DNA from: Candidatus Kuenenia stuttgartensis
Lineage (GTDB): Bacteria; Planctomycetota; Planctomycetia; Isosphaerales; Isosphaeraceae
Length of the DNA stretch: 6,775 nucleotides
NCBI GenBank assembly: GCA_945872325.1
Contig: CAMBZY010000179.1
Span: forward strand, 1-6,775
Reading direction: 5' to 3'
Each line of letters opens with the position of its first letter. The first letter of the stretch is position 1. The translations under genes were made by a program, and so were the position numbers. Below are positions 1-5,314 of the stretch, in pieces. The notes under the pieces are model-generated. The model saw only the letters and a list, made by a program, of their open reading frames with translations. It made no database searches and was not told the origin of the DNA.

Positions 1-1307
1 CCGAGCCACTGCCGCGCATCCTCTTGGTCGTGGACGAATTCCAAGAGCTTTTCAACGAAGACGACCGACTCTCGACAGACGCTGCTTCACTGCTTGACAG
101 GCTTGTCAGGCAAGGTCGGGCGTTTGGAGTTCATGCGATTCTTGGCTCACAAAGCATGGCCGGTGCTTATGCGATTGCCCGCAGCACGATGGGCCAGATG
201 GGTGTACGAATTGCGCTTCAGTGTAACGAGAACGATTCCAGGCTGATTCTGAGCGAGGATAATCCAGCCGCCCGAATGCTCTCTCGCCCTGGAGAAGCAA
301 TTTATAACGATGCCAACGGGCTTGTCGAAGGCAATCACTTGTTCCAGGCTGTTTGGATTTCCGACAAAGATCGCGAAACGCAATTGGCCGCGATTCATGC
401 GGAAGCCGTTTCCAAAGGCTGGCGCAGGGCTGAGCCGATGATCGTGTTTGAAGGTCAGTCGGCGGGCGATTTGACACGAAACAAAGCGATCAGTCTCGCA
501 TTGAATCCGCTTAAGGGTGGCGAGGAAGTTGTTACAAGAACAGCCTATCCATCCATGTGGCTAGGTGAATCGGTCACGATTTCCGATCCTCCAGCGATCG
601 TGTTTGAGCGTCAACCGTCAGCGAATCTGATGATTGTAGGACGTCAGAGTCAGGAAATCAGGCCGATGATTGCGGCTGGATTGTTAGGAGTGGCTGTTTC
701 GTCTCCCAAATCAAAGGTTCGAGTTGTGGAATCGCCGGCAGCGGGCGAGGCGTCACTGAAATCTCTACTGCAAGGCTTGCCACTGGAAATTGAGTTTGTC
801 GAACCTGCAAAACTGAAGGCAGGTTTGACGGCATTGTGGGAAACTTTGCACGTTCGTCAGGATGACGGTACAAAAGCAATCGATCCGATCCTGTTTGTGG
901 TGAGCGATATCGCAAGGTTGCGGGAGCTGCGAAAGTCGGACGATGACTACGGTTTTGGCGGGTTCGGCTCATCCACACCCGCTCCTCCATCTGCCACAAA
1001 AATGCTGGGAGAGATCCTCCGCGACGGGCCGTCCGTAGGAATTCACACCATCATGTGGACCGACGGTTCGATCAGCCTTCAGCACACCACGGAACGTTCA
1101 GCTCTGAATGAGTTTGGGACGATTGTGATTTTCCAGACGACAGCCGGCGAGAGCACGCACTTTCTGGACAACGTTTCGGCGTCGAAACTGGACAGAACTC
1201 AGGCTCTGCTGGTGCGTCCATCGGAAGGCGAGACACTGAAAATTCGGCCTTATGGGAAAGTTGAGCCACAAGTCTGGAACGGTTGGATGGAGCGGCTGAA
1301 GAAGTGA
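1..1307 (+). CDS. FtsK/SpoIIIE-type multi-domain ATPase, C-terminal part (5' end outside the window)
   Basis: The reading frame is open from the first full codon at position 3, so the gene begins upstream. A TTG at 24 lies inside the Walker B strand and is not a start. Visible residues begin EPLPRILLVVDEFQELF, a Walker B motif with the Asp-Glu pair. RQGRAFGVHAILGSQS follows, matching the RAxGIHLILATQ segment of FtsK/SpoIIIE translocases, and then a SRPGEAIYND strand. From about 549 a second ATPase-like unit follows. Its P-loop position reads VGRQSQEI (near 636-659), without the GxxGxGK[ST] lysine, and its Walker B position reads FVVSDIARL. DGPSVGIHTIMW still mirrors the first core. No FtsK gamma winged-helix domain is seen at the end. 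Such tandem ATPases with a degenerate last domain recall EccC/EssC of type VII secretion, but no WXG100 or other secretion gene is visible. The family call is firm; the role (DNA pumping or protein export) is open. Confidence 0.85.
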   Translation, partial: EPLPRILLVVDEFQELFNEDDRLSTDAASLLDRLVRQGRAFGVHAILGSQSMAGAYAIARSTMGQMGVRIALQCNENDSRLILSEDNPAARMLSRPGEAIYNDANGLVEGNHLFQAVWISDKDRETQLAAIHAEAVSKGWRRAEPMIVFEGQSAGDLTRNKAISLALNPLKGGEEVVTRTAYPSMWLGESVTISDPPAIVFERQPSANLMIVGRQSQEIRPMIAAGLLGVAVSSPKSKVRVVESPAAGEASLKSLLQGLPLEIEFVEPAKLKAGLTALWETLHVRQDDGTKAIDPILFVVSDIARLRELRKSDDDYGFGGFGSSTPAPPSATKMLGEILRDGPSVGIHTIMWTDGSISLQHTTERSALNEFGTIVIFQTTAGESTHFLDNVSASKLDRTQALLVRPSEGETLKIRPYGKVEPQVWNGWMERLKK

Positions 1308-1497
1308 ATCCGGGCCATTTCAAAAGCTCAGGACTTTTATCAGCTTATGATCAGGCCGGAAATAACTTCCCGATTTGGGATGGTTTTAGTTTTCGGGCCA
1401 ACGGCCAGAGATCATACCGCCCACTCCGAAGGACTGGGAAGATCTTTTGCACATATGATTTGCTTTTCGGCCTCAAAGGACGTGATTGAAGCCCTTG

Positions 1498-1516
1498 AGG
1501 TCTGAACCAGACTTTT
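1498..1516 (+). terminator. Weak intrinsic-terminator-like hairpin
   Basis: GTCTG (1500-1504) and CAGAC (1508-1512) form a perfect 5-bp stem around the loop AAC. The stem is extended by A-T and G-T pairs and followed by TTTT at 1513-1516. It lies about 190 bases after the ATPase stop. The stem is short and the T-run is only four bases, so termination would be weak at best. Confidence 0.25.
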
Positions 1517-1518
1517 GC

Positions 1519-1559
1519 CGCTCGCAAGAACCTGCCCTTCGGGCCGGGACTCGTGAGCG
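1519..1559 (+). other. Imperfect long hairpin, possible structured RNA
   Basis: The outer arm 1519-1525 (CGCTCGC) pairs with 1553-1559 (GTGAGCG) over seven positions with one G-U pair. Inside it, CC at 1531-1532 pairs with GG at 1546-1547, and after one mismatch GCCC 1534-1537 pairs with GGGC 1541-1544 around a TTC loop. This is a plausible compact fold in non-coding DNA. No known RNA family is recognised, and a chance fold is possible. Confidence 0.25.
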
Positions 1560-1741
1560 ACCAAAGACGGTTCCACGATTTTTAGGCCGCTATTTCTTCG
1601 TTTTAACTCTTCGCACTGGGCGATTGGATCTCAGACCGTGCCAGAAAACAGACGTCATCCAAAAATCGGAAGTGACGCCTGGCCTTATTCCTAAACTACT
1701 AAAAATTAGACAATTCTGTAGTATTTTGCAGCCAGCTTGCC

Positions 1742-1747
1742 TATAAT
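1742..1747 (+). promoter_or_regulatory. -10 promoter element for the orphan exported protein gene
   Basis: A perfect TATAAT sits 79 bases before the start codon at 1827 and directly after an AT-rich stretch. No good -35 hexamer lies at 16-18 bp upstream. A TTGCAG at 1726 is too close (10 bp) and TAGACA at 1707 too far (29 bp). Transcription would begin near 1754, giving a leader of about 70 bases. Confidence 0.5.
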
Positions 1748-1756
1748 ACTTGTTCT

Positions 1757-1813
1757 GCCCATGCTTTGCATGTGGGCGGTCGGTGGAAGCCGAAGTGTTT
1801 GATTCAAAAATCA
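1757..1813 (+). promoter_or_regulatory. Structured 5' leader with three consecutive hairpins
   Basis: Three hairpins follow each other between the predicted transcription start and the ribosome binding site. The first has CATGC 1760-1764 and GCATG 1768-1772 around TTT, prolonged by GCC/GGC across a 2-base bulge to 1757-1777. The second has TCGG 1780-1783 and CCGA 1790-1793 around a 6-base loop. The third has TGATT 1800-1804 and AATCA 1809-1813 around CAAA. The last hairpin ends on the first base of the Shine-Dalgarno AGGGGAA at 1813-1819. No arm pairs with the Shine-Dalgarno itself, so a stabilising or start-exposing role fits better than a simple off-switch. No known riboswitch class is recognised. 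Confidence 0.4.
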
Positions 1814-1826
1814 GGGGAATTTCATC

Positions 1827-2417
1827 ATGAATCTTCGTCGTAATCGGATTGCTTTCGTACCACAGGTTTCTGGCCTTGAGCGTCGTGAGGTACCAGCCCA
1901 GATCGGACTGGCTCCTAAGGTTGCCATGGTCCATGCAGCAAATTCCAATAATATCAGTGTACAGCCAATCAGCGTACTGGCTGGCAACTGGAATGGTGTT
2001 TTTAATGCATCAGCCTATGGGGTGAGCCAATTTCCCAGCCTGCCTACTGGAATGACAAGTCGCCTTGAGACAACCATTCATGGAAATAAACTGACTGGAA
2101 AAATCACCGGCGGATCAATTCCAAATGGCTGGTCATATACGATTACGGGCAACAGTAAAGGCCAATTGAATCTCTCGATGGCCGATCCGTTAAATCCATC
2201 AATTGTTTTAAATGCACCTGGCAAGCGTATTGGTGCTGCCGCCTGGGCGTTTACCACCACCGAAATGCCAATGCCGGGTAATCCAACCTTCCGCATTGTC
2301 TTCGCCATGATCAATCGGAACACTTATGTTGAGAGCACTCTGATGGCTCCCAAGGGCGTTGCAACTCCAGTGTTTCATCCGTTGTATTCCGTGACGAATA
2401 CACGCGTTGTTAAGTAA
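1827..2417 (+). CDS. Hypothetical planctomycete exported protein with LExRxxPA N-terminal motif
   Basis: This 196-residue protein starts with ATG behind AGGGGAA (1813-1819), 7 bases upstream. The N-terminus is basic (MNLRRNR), followed by LERREVPA at residues 17-24. That is the LExRxxPA-type motif found near the N-terminus of many planctomycete surface or exported proteins. No classical Sec hydrophobic core is visible, which is usual for that group. After a linker rich in Asn, Ser and Ala, the region from LAGNWNGVF (51-59) to about residue 190 is rich in Gly, Asn, Thr and alternating hydrophobics with no Cys. It reads as a small beta-sandwich or barrel of lipocalin-like flavour, but I do not recognise a family. 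It has its own promoter and structured leader, so it is probably a single-gene unit. Export is inferred from the motif; function is unknown. Confidence 0.7.
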   Translation: MNLRRNRIAFVPQVSGLERREVPAQIGLAPKVAMVHAANSNNISVQPISVLAGNWNGVFNASAYGVSQFPSLPTGMTSRLETTIHGNKLTGKITGGSIPNGWSYTITGNSKGQLNLSMADPLNPSIVLNAPGKRIGAAAWAFTTTEMPMPGNPTFRIVFAMINRNTYVESTLMAPKGVATPVFHPLYSVTNTRVVK

Positions 2418-2454
2418 ATAAGCCTGTGCCTGCATGGGTATAGTATAAAGATGG

Positions 2455-2484
2455 CCCTTGGCTGGAGTTCATTCTGGCCAGGGG
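2455..2484 (+). terminator. Stem-loop after the orphan exported protein gene
   Basis: CCCTTGGC (2455-2462) pairs with GCCAGGGG (2477-2484) over eight positions with one T-G pair, around a 14-base loop, 37 bases after the stop codon. No T-run follows, so it may act as a 3' stabilising hairpin or a Rho-assisted end and not a standard intrinsic terminator. Confidence 0.35.
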
Positions 2485-2617
2485 GTAGTGAAACCAGGCG
2501 TTTTGTGATTTCTGTCAACGACTTTAAAACTCAATTTTCGAATGGAATTTGGTTGGTTCGAGGGATGGTCTGAATGTTTTTGATATCTTAATCCCATGTT
2601 CCTCAATTCTCAGAAAT

Positions 2618-2626
2618 TGTTATAAT
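2618..2626 (+). promoter_or_regulatory. Extended -10 promoter of gloC
   Basis: TGTTATAAT is a perfect extended -10 (TG, one base, TATAAT). The -35 region is poor (TTCCTC at 2599-2604, 16 bp spacing), which an extended -10 can compensate. Transcription would begin near 2633, about 36 bases before the ATG at 2669. This argues against the upstream TTG at 2549 as the start. Confidence 0.6.
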
Positions 2627-2668
2627 CCTCTTCCATATCAAGACTCTCCAAAACCACAGGAATGTTGC

Positions 2669-3340
2669 ATGTCTACAGATCGAATCATCACGGAACGCGT
2701 TGTCTCGGCCATGTTTGATCAGAATGCTTATCTGGTCTGGAAGCATGGTGAAACGAAGGCGGTTGCGATTGATCCTGGGTTTGACGTCGAATCTCTCATC
2801 AGCCTGATTCACTCCAATCAACTGACTCTTGCTGCCATTTGGCTGACCCACGGGCATGCGGATCATATCATGGGGCTGGAACGGCTGAAGAAGGCGTTTC
2901 CGGACGCACCAATTGTGATTGGTGTGAACGAAGCTGCATTGCTGACAGACCCGGAATTAAATTTATCGTCCCCGATGGGCTTCCCGGTGGTTGCTCCAAA
3001 AGCCGATCGAACTGTGGTGGATGGAGAGCAGTTTGAAGAGGCTGGAATGAAAGTTCGGGTGCTTGAGATACCCGGCCACAGCCCCGGTTCTGTCGTGTTT
3101 GTGATTGAAAATCCGAAGCCAAACATTGCATTTGTGGGTGACGTGATCTTTGCAGGCTCCGTGGGTCGGGCCGATTTCAAAGGTGGAGATGGCCGGCAGC
3201 TCATCACCGGAATCCGCACAAAGCTGTTTGCCTTTCCCGACGACACCCTTCTGTTTCCAGGCCATGGCCCATCTACCACAATAGGCCGCGAGCAACAGAC
3301 CAACCCCTATGTGGGCGATGGTGTGAAACTCGAATTCTAA
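2669..3340 (+). CDS. gloC: GloC/YcbL-type metallo-beta-lactamase-fold hydrolase (glyoxalase II-like)
   Basis: A 223-residue protein close in length to E. coli GloC (YcbL, about 215). It is a cytosolic type II glyoxalase that hydrolyses S-D-lactoylglutathione or a related thioester in methylglyoxal detoxification. All metal ligands are visible: THGHADH at 60-66 (H61, H63, D65, H66), H137 in PGHSPGS, D158 in VGDVIF and H199 in FPGHGP. The segment GSVGRADFKGGD (163-174) and the C-terminal NPY are typical of the YcbL branch; the extra substrate domain of classical GloB is absent. The ATG at 2669 has AGGA at 2658-2661 with a 7-base spacer; a 40-residue TTG extension would run through the promoter. 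The real thiol substrate is uncertain, because many planctomycetes may lack glutathione. The 3' end converges on the next gene with 5 bp between stops. Confidence 0.88.
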   Translation: MSTDRIITERVVSAMFDQNAYLVWKHGETKAVAIDPGFDVESLISLIHSNQLTLAAIWLTHGHADHIMGLERLKKAFPDAPIVIGVNEAALLTDPELNLSSPMGFPVVAPKADRTVVDGEQFEEAGMKVRVLEIPGHSPGSVVFVIENPKPNIAFVGDVIFAGSVGRADFKGGDGRQLITGIRTKLFAFPDDTLLFPGHGPSTTIGREQQTNPYVGDGVKLEF

Positions 3341-3345
3341 GCCAA

Positions 3346-4431
3346 TTATTCCGATTGGGCCTTGCCCAGTTCTGGAACCTCTCCGGGCAGTTCCTGAAAA
3401 CTGTCAAAGCACTTCTGCATCGCGGCTTTGAGACCTTCGTAGCGGGCCGATTCGACCGTAAATTTCAGCTCGTAATTGAATCGCTTGCCTGCAAATCTCC
3501 ATTCGTGAATGGTCATGGCGAATGGGCCTCGCTTGACCTCGACCACCGTTTCCAGAGCCTCAGCTCCAGAAGCTGTTTTCATGACTTTGCACGACTTCAC
3601 CACACAGCCAGGCTCGGCGGCTTCGAGGTCTTCCGGTAAGGTTTCGGCGAGCTTTGCGTAATCGAGTTTGCCCATTTTCGTGGCCACCACCAGCATATTA
3701 TCAGCCCAAATGCCTTTGGGAACTGCGTTGGCATAGAGCAGGGCGGCTTCATTGGGCGCGAGCAGGGGGGCCCATTTTTCCGGCAGATCCACGGCGAAGT
3801 GAAATTCAGTCTGGATCCAGCGGTTGGTCGGAGCACCGTTGACTTTGGCTGCACCTGAGTCGGGCGTGGAGTATTCGGTGGATGCGATCACCTGCTCGAA
3901 TTTCTTTCTGGCTTGGGCCAGCGTTTCGTCCTCAACATTCAGGACATATCCATAAAGGTGCTTCCCACGAATGATCCGCACGGTAATTTCGTGCCAGATT
4001 TCGCCATCAGGGAGCCGAAATTCCCACACCGTTTCCAATCGTTCCGGCATCCCCAGAGCCGATTTCGGCATGACTTCATTTCGAACGAGATTTCCCTTGC
4101 GATTGCCTCGCTTGGAGTTGGTGTCGATTCTGGTGCGATATTCGTCAAGCGATTCCGGAGCGATTGCCAGTTCAAGGGCCATGATTCCAGGCCTGTCCGG
4201 GAATTTCGGCTGCGGAATCTGGCAGACAAAAACGTACTCGTTTTTCTCTTGCTGAAGGATCGGCCATGCTTTTGGCAATGGGCTGGTCACTCCATATCGA
4301 GGGCTTTGGAAGACTTCGCTTGATGCAGATTTTGAAGTGTCTGTGGGATTCGCCTGGCTCAGTGCCGAACGTATGGCCATCGGCGTGCAGAATGTGAAGA
4401 TCAAGGCGATGAGGCAAGTGGAACGTGGCAT
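3346..4431 (-). CDS. Secreted protein with internally duplicated domain, function unknown
   Basis: This is a 361-residue protein starting at the ATG at 4431, with GGAG 9 bases upstream. A TTG ten codons earlier lacks a ribosome binding site and lies upstream of the likely transcription start. Residues 1-27 form a Sec signal peptide: basic MPRST, hydrophobic CLIALIFTF, likely cleavage after LSQA. The mature part holds two similar halves, about 40-185 and 206-347. Each begins with a strand resembling FQSPRYGVTSPLPKAWPIL or FHFAVDLPEKWAPLL. Each contains LETVWE (132-137) or LETVVE (293-298), then strands and a helix ending KKFEQVIAST or QKCFDSFQEL. This strand-strand-helix plan resembles PsbP/DUF1795-like domains, but I cannot assign a family. 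It is probably periplasmic or otherwise exported. It stands alone, divergent from the DUF502 gene and convergent with gloC. Confidence 0.75.
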   Translation of the reverse strand: MPRSTCLIALIFTFCTPMAIRSALSQANPTDTSKSASSEVFQSPRYGVTSPLPKAWPILQQEKNEYVFVCQIPQPKFPDRPGIMALELAIAPESLDEYRTRIDTNSKRGNRKGNLVRNEVMPKSALGMPERLETVWEFRLPDGEIWHEITVRIIRGKHLYGYVLNVEDETLAQARKKFEQVIASTEYSTPDSGAAKVNGAPTNRWIQTEFHFAVDLPEKWAPLLAPNEAALLYANAVPKGIWADNMLVVATKMGKLDYAKLAETLPEDLEAAEPGCVVKSCKVMKTASGAEALETVVEVKRGPFAMTIHEWRFAGKRFNYELKFTVESARYEGLKAAMQKCFDSFQELPGEVPELGKAQSE

Positions 4432-4464
4432 CAGGCGGGTCTCCGGGTGGGTTCGAGTCAAATC

Positions 4465-4470
4465 ATTGTA
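4465..4470 (-). promoter_or_regulatory. Possible -10 element for the secreted duplicated-domain gene
   Basis: Read on the minus strand this is TACAAT, one mismatch from consensus, placing transcription near 4458 and a leader of about 27 bases before the ATG at 4431. No clear -35 hexamer lies at the right distance, so this is tentative. Confidence 0.3.
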
Positions 4471-4479
4471 ACCGATTCG

Positions 4480-4503
4480 TCTCTGTAAAAGACACGCCAG
4501 AGA
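4480..4503. repeat. Inverted repeat in the divergent intergenic region
   Basis: TCTCTG (4480-4485) and CAGAGA (4498-4503) are perfect 6-base arms separated by 12 bases. They lie just upstream of the tentative minus-strand -10 and within the shared upstream region of two divergent genes. That position and symmetry would suit a dimeric regulator, but 6-base arms also occur by chance. A second, smaller pair, ACAGG/CCTGT, lies near 4538-4555. Confidence 0.25.
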
Positions 4504-4580
4504 TTGGTTGGGATAGTTCTAGACGATCATTCTGCAACAGGTTAAGCTGCCTGTAACAACACAGGATCAGGAATGCAAAG

Positions 4581-4587
4581 AAGGAGG
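4581..4587 (+). promoter_or_regulatory. Strong ribosome binding site deciding a GTG start
   Basis: AAGGAGG is a near-perfect Shine-Dalgarno sequence 5 bases before GTG at 4593. It settles GTG as the start of the DUF502 gene in place of the internal ATG at codon 35, which sits at the edge of the first membrane helix. Confidence 0.8.
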
Positions 4588-4592
4588 CAGGC

Positions 4593-5303
4593 GTGCCAGT
4601 GCCAGAATTAAAGAGTCAGAATTCGATTCCGGAAAGTGCCCAATCAACTCCTCAAATCACTGTCGGATGGGTGGCCTATACCCGCCGGCGAATCATGGCA
4701 GGATTTTTTGCGGCACTCCCATTATTCATCACAGCCTGGATTGTTGGGTTTATTTACAACTTGATGACCTATTCCGTGCTGAACCCGACACGAAATCTGA
4801 TCCTTCGCGTATTCGGATTGACGCCCGACAAAGATGCACCCTGGTGGTGGCAGATGGCTGTGGCGCCTGGACTGGTGATGATCCTGTTGGGGTTGGTCTT
4901 ATTCTTGCTGGGCGGGTTGGCCCAATCCCGGATCTATCGTTCGATTGACTGGTTATTCCGAAATGTGCCGATCGTAAAGACTGTCTACGACGCCGTATCA
5001 GGCTTCGTAAAAAGCCTCAGTCAGTCCGGCTCCAGCGACAGTAAGTTCGAGAAGGTCGTTCTATTCAATTTCCCCAACAGTCGGGTAAAAAGCCTTGGAT
5101 TTGTCACTGGAACTCTTATAGACAAGCAGACTGGGAACTCGATTTATGCCGTCATGCTGCTCACGGGAGTGATGCCGCCTACGGGCTTTACGTTGTTCGT
5201 GCCGGTGGAGGATGTGATTGAAATTGACTGGACACCCACTCAGGCCATTCAAGCCATCGTTTCAGGTGGAATCAGCATTCCGGATGAACTTCGATTTGAA
5301 TGA
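4593..5303 (+). CDS. DUF502 family inner-membrane protein
   Basis: A 236-residue protein with a polar N-terminal tail of about 30 residues. Basic YTRRRIMAG leads into a first membrane helix at about 36-57 (GFFAALPLFITAWIVGFIY). A second helix lies at about 88-109, ending LFLLGGLAQSRI. The conserved DUF502 signature follows, NVPIVKTVYDAV (124-135). The C-terminal part, about 150-236, is a soluble strand-rich domain with FPNSRVKSLGFVTG and a TGFTLFVPVEDVIEIDWT segment, all typical of the family. By the positive-inside rule, the tail and the C-terminal domain should face the cytosol. The family's molecular role is not established. Neighbours give no pathway: a divergent secreted protein upstream, and the acyltransferase gene converging 11 bp after the stop. 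Confidence 0.88.
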   Translation: MPVPELKSQNSIPESAQSTPQITVGWVAYTRRRIMAGFFAALPLFITAWIVGFIYNLMTYSVLNPTRNLILRVFGLTPDKDAPWWWQMAVAPGLVMILLGLVLFLLGGLAQSRIYRSIDWLFRNVPIVKTVYDAVSGFVKSLSQSGSSDSKFEKVVLFNFPNSRVKSLGFVTGTLIDKQTGNSIYAVMLLTGVMPPTGFTLFVPVEDVIEIDWTPTQAIQAIVSGGISIPDELRFE

Positions 5304-5314
5304 GCGGATGCCGA

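Larger units (their letters stand above)
1308..1741. other. Gene-poor intergenic stretch with short inverted repeats
   Basis: No convincing gene was found in this stretch between the ATPase stop and the next promoter. Two short open frames on the plus strand (about 1283-1489 and 1486-1746) have no good ribosome binding site and low-complexity, motif-free translations. The first also overlaps the ATPase end. What can be seen are short complementary arms: CCTCAA 1471-1476 with TTGAGG 1495-1500, GTCTG 1500-1504 with CAGAC 1508-1512, and a longer imperfect hairpin at 1519-1559. The last 60 bases are AT-rich, as expected upstream of a promoter. It could hold an untranslated RNA or the debris of a lost gene; neither can be shown from one sequence. 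Confidence 0.5.

Noticed and set aside
1283..1746. Two short plus-strand open frames in the gap after the ATPase gene
   Set aside because: They have poor ribosome binding sites and no recognisable domain or motif; one overlaps the ATPase end and the other runs into the promoter of the next gene.
2549..2668. TTG-initiated 40-residue N-terminal extension of gloC
   Set aside because: The stretch contains a perfect extended -10 promoter (2618-2626), its translation does not match the family's N-terminus, and the ATG at 2669 has a well-placed AGGA.
2863..3303. 146-residue open frame on the minus strand opposite gloC
   Set aside because: It is fully covered by gloC with all its metal ligands; the antisense product is Ser/Pro-rich and motif-free.
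4432..4461. TTG start ten codons upstream for the secreted protein
   Set aside because: It has no ribosome binding site, would put polar residues before the signal peptide, and lies upstream of the likely transcription start near 4458.
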